DNA of 64,000 nt from Anodontia alba (taxonomy: Eukaryota; Mollusca; Bivalvia; Lucinida; Lucinidae). Numbering within the stretch: the stretch's first letter is position 1; every line of letters starts with the position of its first letter. Below the pieces are notes generated by a model. That model searched no databases. It was not told the DNA's origin and saw nothing but the letters and a program-made list of their open reading frames with translations. Shown piece by piece: positions 21,291 to 33,513 of the stretch. The stretch lies in the NCBI GenBank assembly GCA_964016985.1, contig OZ024830.1, positions 18,810,387-18,874,386 of the forward strand, given 5' to 3'. The position numbers were made by a program, and so were the translations under genes.

Positions 21291-22736
21291 CCCCAGGAGG
21301 GCCTCTATACTAGGAAACTTCACTTTTTAGATCAACAATTTATATAGGCATAATATTTCTATAGATGAGACAATGTCCTCCAATCTGTTCATTGACTGAG
21401 ACTATAGTGGGGCGCAGCTGTTTGCTTTGTACATGTATTTACCATAATGGTATAAAGAGAAAAAACCCTGTCTTGAATAATGGGTTTATTAGAAAAGGAT
21501 GCATTAATATAATAACCATGACTTTGCAGCACATGTAAAACAAAAAACAAATGAGATGTGACACCAGATAAAATACTTGTCATCCCAGGGCTTCTGTTAA
21601 GTGGACGTACGACATATATTACGCCCTGAGATTGCCACCAAATTGAACTTCAAAGACGTACCGCGGACTTCCGAAATTTCTTTGTCCGTCCGAAATAGAT
21701 ACCCCGAGATGTCCAAAACTGACAAGAAGCCTGCCTACTTTTAATGAGTTGTATGATGTTTGCCCCGCCTACTTATCGGAAATTCGTTACCTGTGTTGAC
21801 TGAGCTTAAAGGACGTCCCACTTTCAGTTTGCGGGAGTTTTATTGACAATCGTGTCTCAGCACCCTTTTGATGGCTGTGTGATCACTGTGTGTATTTGTC
21901 AAGTGTGTTGAGTTCATTAATTGATGTCTATACAAATAAACTTTCTCCTGCGACACCCGAAAATATTTGGTAGCGCGCGTTCAGAACCCGAAAATTTTCG
22001 GTCGAGGGGGAATTGTCCAGGTTGCGCTATATATTCTAAAATGTACCGGCAGACTTATCAGTTCCAAAACCTAACGAATACACAAATGCATGAGAAATAA
22101 AATAAATAATATTTCCAGCGCATCATTTAGCAATAAGACGCGTTCAACAGATTATTTTTTTAAATAGAGGCAATAAGCACTAATAAATGGAATTTAGACG
22201 AGCGGATTTTCCTTCTCTAGAAATAAATTCAGAACCAGAAATAAGCATCAAAAAAGTGTTGATACAAATGATCTTTGGAAGAAAATAATGAAATTTTATG
22301 AAGGCAATATTTCTTTTTTTTAATATTATTTAGGTCTTAAAATCTTAAATTATTATTTTGCTAAGAATGTGTGTCGTCTGGAAACACCTCAACACTTCCG
22401 GGAATTACCGAGTGAATCTATGAATAAATAACAATCATACACAGAATGCAAATTGAAATCGATTTGAATTTAGAAGCTTACGTTTGTCTTTCCTGCAATG
22501 CTTTGACAACAAAAGCAATTTTTCAAATGAAAAGAAAACATGTTTTCAGGGATAAGGATTGACATTTTTTTCTCAGGAGCCAGCTGGGCCCCTAGCATTT
22601 GAATTTTAGGGGCCCAGCTCAAAATTTTGGGGCCCAGAATTTGAAACCGCACATGACGATAAAAACTGCAATCAATTTAATTAAAAATTTCATTCTATTA
22701 ACTGAATATTTTCATTGACTGAAATATTTAAGTTTC
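21291..22736. other. Intron without clear element boundaries
   Basis: Includes 'acccgaaaattttcggtcga' (about 21987) and a 'gggcccagctcaaaattttg' palindromic patch near 22585-22640. No convincing exon or RNA gene was seen. Confidence 0.35.
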
Positions 22737-22876
22737 ATAGCTCTAAATAAGTGCGGGTATTTTGTATCCAGGGATATTTTTCCTTATTTCTCAGTGAAAA
22801 CATATGTTGTGGGTACTCATTTATAAGGAAAACTATTGCTAAATTATTACAAAATACCCACTCTTATCTAGAGCTA
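22737..22876. repeat. Family B MITE, internally deleted
   Basis: 'catagctctaaataagtgcg' and 'cactcttatctagagctata' are the ends. The left arm keeps 'acatatgttgtgggtactca', while the right arm has lost its counterpart. Confidence 0.65.
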
Positions 22877-23200
22877 TATTTCCTTATGCTTATATAATGT
22901 CTTTTCTTCTTCTTTTTCTCTGCCGGTTTGTTACGCCAGATATGTAGCGCCACATTTTGCAAATTTGCACGCACAAAATGAGAAATTGTTTCAAAGGAGA
23001 AACTAAAGTAGAATACTCACGGCCGACACAATTTTTAGAAGGGAGAAAATTCCTTAGTCATCACTGGTAAAATGTAGGACCACTGAAAGTAAGCCATACT
23101 ATACTGAGTATAAGTAAAGAGCGGTAACGACATAACGAAGTTATTCTATGATTTTTTTTTATGTTTTTTATAATATTTATGGGAGATGGGTAGGTCAAAA

Positions 23201-23582
23201 TAGCCGGCCTTGTTCAGATCTTAGAAGCTAAGTGTAATATGTTCTTGTTCAGATGTGAGAAGCTAAGTGTAGTATGTTCTTGGTGGCTCAGTTGGATGCG
23301 CCGCCCGACTGGAGACCAGGAGGTCGCGGGTTCAACCCCTCCTCCCCCTGAGGTCAGCAACATTCTTTCATGGAGACTGATGGTGAATTATTTTCTACGG
23401 TCATTCTCTCCCTTCCGCTGATTCAAGAAGGCTAGTTGTCAGTTTCTGGCGAAAGAATGTGCACAATACTGGTTAACCACTTAGAGGACTAAGCCTACCC
23501 AGTAAAGGTGTGGTTAGGTAAACTGAACGCGCTCAACACGACCCCATTGGGTTGATTAGGCTGTAAAACCTCAACACAAGCA
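23201..23582 (+). repeat. Family 1 SINE joined to two 35-bp minisatellite units
   Basis: Two copies of the 35-bp unit (23210-23277) are followed directly by the SINE head 'tggtggctcagttggatgcg', body and tail 'aacctcaacaca'. The whole is flanked by 'aggtcaaaa' (23192-23200 and 23583-23591). No further minisatellite units lie on either side. This looks like one insertion of a readthrough copy with upstream DNA attached. Confidence 0.7.
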
Positions 23583-23758
23583 AGGTCAAAAGAGTTTACA
23601 GTGGATGGTATTGGGTAGCACTGTTTTCTAAAGAGCGAAACTGCCTCGTGAAAATAATAGAATATTTAGAATAAAAGTGTAAAGTCGGACTTCGAGGTGA
23701 TGGATTTTAATTCATCAGGATAGATGCTTGATATCCGCTTCAGTGCAATCGCAACAAA

Positions 23759-23984
23759 ATGGCCGGTACGTTTATAAACAGTCAATCTCAACTGAAATCA
23801 AGGACGCCAAGCAATCATGCTCGCCAGCTGAGCAAACTTATGGGTTATTATAGGGGTCCAGCCGAATTCTCGCTTTGGGTGACTGGGCGAGTGCTAATCC
23901 TTATCCCTATGTATTTCGTCAAAATTTTTGGAAAACCCGTTTCTAAATGTATAGCTTTGTTCCAGTTGCGCTGTTTCTACCAAA
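23759..23984 (+). CDS. Candidate first coding exon, unknown
   Basis: A start codon in good context (aacaaaATGG) opens 75 codons (MAGTFINSQSQLKSRTPSNH...) with a hydrophobic stretch RVLILIPMYFV, closing on an exact GTAAGT donor at 23985-23990. The region is free of the MITE and SINE sequence found all round it. I recognise no family, no downstream exon was found, and it would be nested in MEAK7 intron 1. It could be chance or a processed fragment. Confidence 0.22.
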
Positions 23985-24378
23985 GTAAGTCTAAATTTAG
24001 GCAATTTGCGATGGTTTTGCTTGCTTTTCTCCGCAAAACGAATGCATTGCTGTTGGTATTTCATTAAGAGCTGCCTTTTATTTGTTTGTTGCAAGAGTCA
24101 GCACCATTTTCCCGCAATTTTGTGAAGGACACAGCTCGTTTGCTCCTGTTGATCAGCTTCAATCAGAACAAATATTTCATTATATATGTGTCTGCGAAGT
24201 AATTTCAGCATAGTTTATTTTTAAGAAAACATGTTTTGGCCTTTTCTCTCGTGTATTTTCTTTTCTTTTTTCTTTCTCTGGGCTTTGAAACAAATGTGAA
24301 GTTGTACCAATGTTGATGCTTTCTCTAAGGTCCAACATACAAGTACGGGCTTTCCAAAAAAGATGCGATCGAATGTTA

Positions 24379-24917
24379 AAGGGGAACGCAACCTTAATAG
24401 GTATTGTGCTTTAAAGTAAAGAACTTAACAAACAATGCATTTTTATACAAATTTGATCAAAATCGGTGGAAAATTAAGTAAGTTATAGACAATTGAATAT
24501 TTTAACATTGGTGGAATGGGCGCCGCCATTTGAATATCTAATGAGGTTTCATAAAAATTAACATTCGTTTTATAAAGGTAGTTATTCTCGTATAGTTGGT
24601 TTATTTTGGCGGAAATAATTGCTTGTCACTAGAATTAAAAGATTATAAAAAATACGTAGCAAAATTATTCTCAAAAAAACCCTTATAATTTGGTTTCTGT
24701 ATTTAATTTGGGCTGTGCGACGTCACAAAGCCTACAATATGGCAGCATCTATGACAGCCATTGTAAATTTATTCAAACCACCATAACTTCCTTATTTCTA
24801 GGCCGATTATGAAAACTCTTGCATCAAAATACAGTGTAGCTCCAATACATCGCGGTCTGTTATTTCGCGAAATCCAGTATATCGCGAATAGGCCATGGCT
24901 CCCAAATTTTCCATAAC

Positions 24918-24952
<35 letters not shown>

Positions 24953-25975
24953 TAAAAACATAAAATGTTTGTTGTTTTATTTAACTTCAGAAAAAAAAAA
25001 CGCGTTCCGCCTCCGGTAATTCATTTTTCGCACCTATCCCGACGCTAAGTCGCGTCAGGTATTATATGACAAACAATCAACTTAGTGGCAATCAGCCCAC
25101 ACGTTGATTATAATTGGCAAACAATAAATTATATCGCCGTAATTGTCGTAATCATTATCATCATTTAGTACATAGATCTACTCAATGCTCAATCAGTCAA
25201 TGATGCCCACAAACTAATTTTGCTCAACAGGTGAAAACGGTCCACCTCCTTTTCAACACCAGCAAATTTTACAAGACAGTAGTCTTACGATGTTTCTGTC
25301 CTACATACACAGATCTTAGTCCGCTTATTTTACACTTCTGTAGATATAAATATTTCAGAAGAAAACAACTGCGTCAAAAAAAAACAAACAAAAAAAAAAA
25401 CAAAAACAAACAATAAAACTTAAATAAAAAGAAATTAACTTTGATAAACGATAGTATTTTTTTTTTGCGTCCGCAATATAAGCAAAGGGAAGCAACTCAA
25501 GTTATCTTAGCACTATTGAGTAACTTCCCTTCGCCGTTCCAGGGAACCAGAGTATCCAAAATGGCGTCCTAAATTGTCAATCTGATGATTTCTTGTTTTC
25601 AAACGTAGTTTATCAGCTGGTTTCGATTGGAATTATTTGTTAGACATAGCGCACCATTGTAAATTATTCCATTCAGCAATTCTAATCCAATTTTAATTAG
25701 GAAATATGGTGACATGACTGAATGCCATTTACAACATGACTGAATGCCATTTATCCGTGATGTCTCAGCAAACTACCATGGCGACAAACCGAGGGAGTGT
25801 TATGCACCCATTATACATGCATGGTACATATCGGGACTTATATCTCGCTCCTTTTATATCGCGATAGGGGACTCTGGACCCCGAGGACCGCGATATATTG
25901 GAGCTACATTGTAAATGGCTTGTTAAGCACTTTACTCCAAGATATACTTACAATTTATATTGCGTTCCCCTTTAA
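24379..25975. mobile_element. TIR element (1.6 kb) with a second TIR element nested inside
   Basis: 'aaaggggaacgcaa' at the left is inverted as 'ttgcgttccccttt' at the right. Inside, 24836-25911 is bounded by 'tgtagctccaatacatcgcg' and, inverted, 'cgcgatatattggagctaca'. The left interior has 'gggctgtgcgacgtcacaaa'. The inner element has a long A run (24919-24949) and no transposase frame. Confidence 0.65.
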
Positions 25976-26091
25976 TAAGCGATAAGAATGTTTTTAAAAT
26001 ACATCTGAAAGAAGTATAGATCATGACGAGCCTGTGACACTGAAATAAGAACCTATGTTCTGCTAAACAAAGGGACCACCGCAGCACAGAA

Positions 26092-26172
26092 AAAAGTGGG
26101 ACTTCTTACATTTTCCTGTGGGACTTCCAAATTTGAGGGGTGGGAAGTCTGGGACTTTCTGTGGAAACCCTG
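26092..26172. repeat. Fragment related to the 3289 element
   Basis: The phrases 'gtgggacttc' and 'gggaagtctgggactt' recall the interior of 3289-3616. Ends are not defined. Confidence 0.3.
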
Positions 26173-26782
26173 TCACCCTCCGTAAAGTCATTCTTCTAAT
26201 GCACATGCTCAGCCATCTAATAGAGTTAGATGTCTGATGCTTAGCCTAAATCTACTTCTAGTTCTATACATATATATGAGCAAAGATTCTGGTGTCTGCG
26301 CGGATGCACCAGCGCGATGGAGCCTTCGCTGTTCGCAAATGCGTAAGTGCCATTATCCCATGTGCTGGCTTGGAAAATGCACGTTTCAAGACACTGCAAG
26401 GCTTTGGAAGAACAAATAATGCACACGTTTTATGACAATGCAGCACATACAAAAAAAAAAAAAAAAAAAGAACAAAATGCACACGTTTCGTGACAATGCA
26501 GCACATGTAAAAAAAAAGAACAAATAATGCACATTTTAAGAAAATACATTCATCTGAGCCTGCAAAGACACAATTAAGCAACTGTGTATGTCTTTACAAT
26601 AAAGATGTGGCTGTGAAAATGAAAAAATAATCAGATTAAAATAAAATTGCGCCAATCAAAGACTCATATCTGCCTGTACTTCAGTGCAGTCCAATAGTCT
26701 TTGATGACACTCAATCATGAACTCTTATAAGATCTAACTTAAAAAAAAACATTATAACATTGAAGATAATATATATAGATAT

Positions 26783-27464
26783 CAGTGATTCAGCTAGACC
26801 AAAATCAGTTCCGGACATTTTGTCCAAATGGCAGCTGGTTCTTCCGGACATTCTGAAAATTTCTTGGACAAATTATAAAAGCTAGAAAATCACTTTACTG
26901 TGGATTCAGCAGTGGGTGGGGGCTGGCATCGTTATCGCCATTTCCCTTGCAGAATTCCATTTGGTCACTACTTGATTTCGGCATGAAAAATGTCAACTTT
27001 TGTTGCTTTCTAGGGGGCATGTTTTTGTGCGATGTTATGTCCAGCCCTTTACAAAATCACAAGTATAATATTTTGCCTCGCATGTGGTGTCACATGTAAA
27101 CAAATTTGATGAGATCATGGGAAGTAACTCAAAGAGGATTCGGCCTTATCTACTTTTTGGCCAAACAAATTAGACTGGTTCACTCTGTTTGAAAACGCAA
27201 AACTAATGGGCATTACCGAAAATCACAAAAAAATCAATAATGTTTGATAAGCAGTCCAGTACATCTTAGATTGACCAATCATCGGTCGTTTTACAAGATA
27301 AAGATCGGCATTGAAAATAAACTGTAAACAACAGAAGAAATCCATATATTACAAGCCAAAAATGGCAATCGGACAATTTGTCCATCCAGGTCAGAAAAGT
27401 TTCAGACATCTGGAAATTTCAGCAGACTATGGCCAATGGCCGACGTCAAACTGAATCCCTGGAT
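26783..27464. mobile_element. hAT-like non-autonomous element
   Basis: 'cagtgattcagctagacc' and, inverted from the right end, 'cagggattcagtttgacg' are similar termini starting CAG. Both flanks are TA-rich ('agatat' and 'gatata'), so the target duplication cannot be fixed. The interior contains 'ccggacattttgtccaaatg'. Confidence 0.45.
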
Positions 27465-28419
27465 ATATGTATTATATTTAAAATACAGGACAAGTTTTGC
27501 GATGGTTGTATCGTTCGTGCTCCACAATAAAAATTTTGCTTGTAAGCGGGAAACAAGCGTGGGATGAGCGTGGGTTTAGTGTGGTTTTGCGCGAAGTGTG
27601 AAGAATGGAACATGTAATCGTAGCGAGAAATGTATTACTGGCACGAGTGTGACAAGCGTGGAAAGGATTAACAACAGCAGTAAAATATTTCTATCACAGG
27701 TGAGCCTGTGAATAAAGATCGATTCACGGTACTTTTGCAGTAGATTTTGATCCAGAAGTTCTCATTCTGTTGACAGAAAACCACGGCACAATAAAAAAAA
27801 TTGCACATTATCTACATGTATGTGTGGTCTGGCGCAACCTGAGCCGAGTCTTCCTTGATACCATTCGGCTTATTTGTAATCTCAAAGCCTCAAAGCAAAT
27901 ACAAATTGTCCGTCGGGAAACTGGGATTCCCCTTCAACTTAATTAATGTCCAGTCGGGGAAGTAATTCACAATCGGGCAATAAAATGGTTTTTTTGTTTT
28001 TTGGTTAGCGGTTTAGATGAGTTATTGCATATGTGACCAGCATGTACAGCCCGGCGTTAAGCGGAGTTCCTTGGTGTAATTTGACGAAATACCTGTCCGA
28101 TTTTTATTTATTTATTTTTCCATCATATAGTACAGTCAGGGTGGAGGTTATATCGTCCATTCTCTTGCGGATGCGCAAATTGATCTGAATCTGCACTAGT
28201 CGCAAAGGTCTCATTGTACCAAAAGAGTTTTCCCAATCGCCGCACTCCGTGTCCCCAAAGATTAGGTTCATTCCCTTGTTCTCTTAAAATATTTACCAAA
28301 GTTGCAATGATACGCCACCGGGCAACGACACATAATTCTGGGACGTTCGCATTTCCAGTATAGATTACAAAAATACAAGTGGAGATACCCAGAAGATGCA
28401 AAAGTGACATTCCCTTGCC

Positions 28420-28690
28420 CCGCATGAAGAAACTGCATGCTCGTAATGGTAACGTCACGAGAAATCGTGGTGGATACCGCTTAGAGAAAAACACACTTAT
28501 GTTCGTTAAATTATAGAGAATTATTTCCGTCAGAACTGCATATGAAACTGGCATGTATTAAAAGTAGAACTTAAGTATTGGGACAGATAGGCCTATGCAA
28601 ACTGTAGACACAGATCAGATGCCACAGAGAAAAGGGGAATGGAACTAGTCTGGGGGAACAGGGAACATGGAAATTTGGAAACACTTCCGA
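28420..28690 (+). repeat. Dispersed repeat 'ccgcatgaagaaac', copy 1 of 3
   Basis: Shares 'ccttgccccgcatgaagaaa', 'aatggtaacgtcac' and 'gggacagataggcctatgca' with 29130-29400, about 700 bp downstream in the same orientation. A third, shorter copy is at 39905-40090. The 143-residue open frame on the other strand is repeat sequence. Confidence 0.75.
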
Positions 28691-29129
28691 TGCAAGGGTG
28701 GTCAGATTTTGCCGGTTGTGGTGACAAACAGGCATGTAAACTTCAGTTCTTGAAGAGATTACAAATCTCTGGTTAAATACATCACCGTTTCAGTGAAGGT
28801 TTAAATGCGTTCTGTGGCGTCTGATCTGGGTCTATGTCCGAATACGTAGAGTAAGTACGGAAATTCGATCAAATCGAACCCCTTCAGAAATCGTCCTGGA
28901 TCCGCCCGATTCATAAAAAAAATGCTGTGTTCGATTCGTAAAGTTCATTATCAAGGCATATGCAATTAGCTCCCTTTAACAGTGAACCTAGACTGAGGGC
29001 CTTACCCCGCATTTACCAGGGTATAAATAAATATTGGCACTGTTATTCTTTTACATCATCTATATATTGAGAACATTAGGATTATTAAAATACCCAGAAA
29101 ATGCAACAGTCACAAAGCAATATTCTTTC

Positions 29130-29400
29130 CCTTGCCCCGCATGAAGAAACCACGTGCTCGCAGTGGTAACGTCACGTGAAATCGTGGCGAGAAACCGCTT
29201 CGGGAGAAAAACAAACTTAATTTATAGAGCCTTTTCTCGTCAGAAATGCATACAAAACTGGCACATATTAAAAATATAAAGAACATAAATATTGGGACAG
29301 ATAGGCCTATGCAAACAGTGCAGACCCAGATTAGACGCCGCAGAGAACAATGGAATGAAACTAATTTGGGGGAACAGGAATCATGACAATTAGGAAATCA
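29130..29400 (+). repeat. Dispersed repeat 'ccgcatgaagaaac', copy 2 of 3
   Basis: Aligns along its whole length with 28420-28690, including 'gggacagataggcctatgca' and 'gaacaggaatcatgacaatt'. Confidence 0.75.
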
Positions 29401-30109
29401 CTTTTAGGACAATGAGACCTGTGCGACCAGTGAATACTAAGATCAACTTGCGAATCAGTCTTCGCTATTTGTATGAGCTTCTTTGACCTCTGGGCTTTTC
29501 AAGATCATCCTCCGAGTGTATGCGTTTCTTAATTAAAGCCAGTATTGGTGTCTTCAGGTGTCTTTCACAGGTATTCCTGTATTTTTCACCGGTCTTCCGG
29601 TAATTGGGTGGTTTCGGTAAGTCGTGTGACCGTTGTCTTGTTCCCTAAATATGACTAGGTGTTCCATTGTCCCACAGAAAACCCCGTGCAGCCCCTCTCA
29701 TTGTTCGAGCACTTAACATGGGCCTCAATAAAGCTCCATATGCAAAATTACCGGATTCTGTGGCTCAGTCTGGTCTGGCCACACAAGTGTCCGGCATGGT
29801 TATTTTTACTTAATGTGCCATAGAAAATAAAACGAGCACACAAAAATCACAAAGGGAATCAAATATCTGCCCCCAATCGACGGATTACGTATTTGTGTTT
29901 GGTATTCCTGTAATTACCTTTTCTCGTGTAACAACCGCACACGCTCAATATAAATGATGTACCGTGGTAAAAAACCGGGAAATTCTTACTCAGGTGCAGC
30001 AACCGCAGGTGTCAATATAAATTTACTTAAAGGGGCGCTTCTGCTATCAAAGAGGCACTGAATGGGGGAGGGGGAGAAGCTAATGACAATTCAAATGAGT
30101 AAGTGAATG

Positions 30110-30245
30110 TTTTACGTCCAACTAACAGTTAGGTCATGGAGAGATGGGGGCCTCATATGAAAGACTGAAGAAGCCTGGGATCGAACTCGATCCCTGCATG
30201 GGTTACAAGCTGAGCAGCTTTACCACTACACCACCGAGGCACCCT
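30110..30245 (-). repeat. tRNA-derived SINE, 'family 3', arm A copy
   Basis: The minus strand begins 'tgcctcggtggtgtagtggt', with a B-box-like 'gatcgagttcgatccc', and ends 'ttggacgtaaaacattcact'. It sits at the position matching the SINE at 48085-48500 in arm B, so it was present before the two arms separated. Confidence 0.75.
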
Positions 30246-31139
30246 TTCCTAATATGTCATACTGTTAAATATCTAATAAATGAGTCGCAGACATTGCACC
30301 ATGCCCCGCCACTGCACTAACATCAAGCAAGTGTCATAACTCTGTTAATAAATTAATAATGTTTCAAGAATATCTTGAATTGTTTTCAAGTTACAGAGTG
30401 AACACAAATATATTACAGAAATCACTATGATATTCTCGATGTTCAAAGGGCCATGACTCCAGAAGTAGGCTTATTCGTCAAAGTTTATGAAAGAAAAGAA
30501 GGGCAGTTGTCAGTTTCTGCTGAAATGATTAACAGCTAATGTCTGCCTGCCCCAGAAATGTGTGCTGGCTCGAGAAGACCGAAATAGTTTTGACTGGGCC
30601 GTCTACATCGGTACAAGGTTATCATGCCTGAAGTATAATTTACAATGTACATACATTGAATATGAGCCCGCGCTGGACAAAACTTACAATATTACGAAGT
30701 ATGTATACGATCAGCAAAGACTCAGGTCAGTCTATGCATCGACCCACTATATAAAGCAAGCTTCTTGGATAGCCAGGAGTCCACAGAAGGTGCATACTGT
30801 ATGACCATCGAAGGGTCTGATCAGAATGTGTTATAGCAGTCGCACTGTTGATCCCGTTTTGGACAACCCGGCTATCGAAGATAAACACGATCAGCGAATG
30901 CTCTGATCAGAATGTGCAGTTGCGCAGACTCACCCGAGTATCCGCTTGTCGCACAAGACATTTTGTTACATCCATAGATTACAGGAGGTACATCTGATTA
31001 GCAAAGGCTCTGATCAGACTACTGATGTGCAGGCTCAGAGTGTGCAGGCTAATCTGACTCTTCGTACAAATTTCATTGTTGGTTTTGCCATACACACACT
31101 CACGCGTGTATTGTTTGTGCAAACCTTAACGCAGCACTC

Positions 31140-31325
31140 TGAGTAAAATTTTCAACAGGCATTTTGAAATATTTTTCTCATTCTTCAATTTGACATTTCA
31201 TGCAAATTGTCTCCATTGCATGAAATGTCAAATCCTGTTTTCTATTGCATGAAATGTCAAATATGCTGTTTTCTGGGAAATAAAAAATAACAAATTTGTC
31301 GTCTACTGAATTAGCCCAGAGTGGT
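31140..31325. repeat. Family C MITE, arm A copy
   Basis: 'gacatttcatgcaaattgtc' and 'catgaaatgtcaaatcctgt' with a partial duplication of the right arm. The corresponding position in arm B (47175-47330) has the same MITE. Confidence 0.75.
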
Positions 31326-31493
31326 AATCCAGAAGTTTCATTATCGATACCCGGGAGCACCAAGTGTTGTGTCGCGAGCAAGACACTTCATCTTCATAAC
31401 TTAGTATTGGTTTCTACCCAGGAAGACTCTGCCTAGAATGTCCCCAAGGGTATATATCATTTTGAAGACGCTTCCCCGCCGATGCTAAGTTTT

Positions 31494-31527
31494 GTTTGTG
31501 TTGAGGTTTTACGGCCCAGTCAACAAA
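31494..31527 (-). repeat. Family 1 SINE 3'-tail fragment
   Basis: Only 'tgttgaggttttacggccca' and the adjacent bases are present. Arm B lacks it at this position, so it arrived after duplication or was lost from B. Confidence 0.55.
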
Positions 31528-33354
31528 AACAGGACACTTTACATGAGAATGGAAGTTCTGAAGAGTACTCTGTAAGCCTTTAAATATAATGTTCTAAATG
31601 TATGTACTGTGAGCGAATAACATAACATAATATTTATTTGTACCCTGATAAATGCCGAGTAAAGTCCTTACACTACAGGTTTACTGTTTTAAGGGAGCTA
31701 ACTGCAATTGACTAAAGGGAGCGGGAGCTAACTGCAATTGCTTTAGGGTCGGGGCCCATGCGAAATGGGATGAAGAGGGAGCATGCTTATTACATAAGCG
31801 GTTAACCAGTACACTGAACACCCTTCCGTCAGAAACTTGTAACTGCCAATCTTGAAGCAGTAGAAGGAGCGAATGACCATAGCAAATACATGTGTGTTTA
31901 CTAATAAATCGCTACAATCTGTAGGGATCAAATCCGCGATCAGGTCTCGTGTTCCATTCCCGCCGGTGCGATAACATTCTTTCTGATAAAGTCAGTGCTA
32001 ACAACTTATAGTACGAAAGGAGGCATATCATATTTGCATGAGGATAACGAGAAAGAGCATTCCAGAGAGAGACAGAGAGAGAGAGAGAGAGAGTGAGTTT
32101 GCAAACCTTACAAGATTCTTCTCCATCCATTTTAGGTGCATCCGGCTATGAGATTTAGGTATTGCTAGAGAAAAATGGCAAATCTCGATATGACTTAAAT
32201 AATTTATGTTGAAAGAGACATGACACCAAATCACCAGCATCATTAAGTGGTGATTTAAATGGACAGCCCTAACCCTGGTCCAGTCATCACTGCCGAGGCC
32301 TCAATCCGAGAAGTGTAGATACCTTTCAGCCTGTCCGTTTCTGCCTCCCATGTCAAATGAAATGTATCCATAGTCCTTAAGGCCTCCCTTAATCCTTGAA
32401 GCGCACAGCACATTCAGCAGACAGCATTTTCGTATTTTTTTTTTTTTTATTTTCCAGTGCAAATAATGGGGCAAATAAGGCGTGACATTACATGTGAACC
32501 GTTTGCTGGGCAGACAATTCACATGAAAAGTTCAGCCTTTTTGCTGTAAAATACTGAAAACAGATCGGCATCTGCTCTAAAATTTTAAGCAGCACTCCAG
32601 GGGTTCAAGCAGTTTTCTTGGCAGCAGCACCACGTGCTAACTTTGAAAATAATGAATGAAAGGCAGGAATTTCTGACTTAGGAAGGGAAGCATGATAAAT
32701 TGGTAAAAATAAAACAATAAGATGGTTTAAAAAGGGACATTTCTGCTGCTAAAGTGACACGGGAAAAATGAGCCAGCCTGAATATAGAATTTGTCAGGTT
32801 TAGGGGAAAACGTGATTGTCGGCATCTGTACATTCTGCTTAGATTCTTCTAGGGACCATGTAGAATACCTAAGGCGAACAACGAAGACCCTGACCAGATT
32901 GTGCAGATTGTTTTGGGGCTTCACTGTTGGGAAGAATAAAATTACAACTAAAACACTACAAAATCACACATTACTTTGTAGTTTATTTGTGTTCTGAACT
33001 AAACATTATAAGTCAATTATAAATCATTATTCTATTTTGTTGTACATGTATGTTAGGAGAAATGTGCAAACACTTTTTTATATTCAAAATTTTACGTTCA
33101 GATAACTCGAGCATTTTTTACCTGATCTTGCATAAGGAAGCTAGCCCAAGCATGATCGTTTTCACGCTACATGATATCCCAGCGCGAGCTGAGTGCAGAT
33201 TAAGCATGGGTTTAGCGTGGGAATAGCGTGGGATTTAATCTTTTTCGCGATCGCGCACGAGAGCGAACGATATAACCATCGCGATACCTATACTGTATGC
33301 AGATTCATAATATGTTAAAGTTAAAATATAATGATCATTAACAAATATTAGAGT

Positions 33355-33425
33355 TTATGGGGGCCGAGTTGGTCAGGGGCCGACTTTGTTAAGGACCGAG
33401 TTGTCCAGTATCTTTGGTTAAGTTG
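33355..33425. repeat. Fragment of the 'gggccgagttgtcc' MULE-like family
   Basis: 'gggccgagttggtcaggggc' and 'ggaccgagttgtccag' resemble the right subterminal repeats of the element at 48706-49583. It lies about 90 bp beyond the 3' end of MEAK7 exon 1, within its intron 1. Confidence 0.5.
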
Positions 33426-33513
33426 GTATTCACAGTACTAATTTTTTTAGTCAATGAACGCCGGATAAAATGAATGAATAAATATATATTGAACACCGTT
33501 TCAGGAATAATAC

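Larger units (their letters stand above)
28110..32640. repeat. Arm A of a large inverted repeat
   Basis: Read in reverse complement, this region follows 45765-50115 in order with many substitutions and indels. Anchors: 'gatcaatttgcgcatccgca' (B: 'gatcaacctgcgcatccgca'), 'gtcgattgggggcagatatt' (B: 'gtcgattgggggcagatgtt'), 'gcctctttgatagcagaagc' (identical), 'ttgctttatatagtgggtcg' (identical), and 'ggacagtcgt' / 'ggacagccct' beside 'catttaaatcacc'. It lies inside MEAK7 intron 1. Confidence 0.88.
27497..33282. repeat. Long region bounded by inverted 'cgatggttgtatcgttcg' ends
   Basis: 'gcgatggttgtatcgttcgt' at 27497 is nearly the inverse of 'cgaacgatataaccatcgcg' at 33263-33282. Both ends are followed inwards by 'agcgtggg' motifs. 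If these are termini, the 5.8-kb unit contains all of inverted arm A. It could instead be two copies of a small repeat in opposite orientation. Confidence 0.4.

Noticed and set aside
28123..28554. 143-codon open frame on the minus strand
   Set aside because: It lies in repeat DNA present in three copies in the window; the frame is not kept in the other copies and no family is recognisable.
32727..32924. 65-codon minus-strand frame as a MEAK7 exon
   Set aside because: No splice sites in matching phase and no resemblance to the family; exon 1 joins cleanly to 17966 instead.
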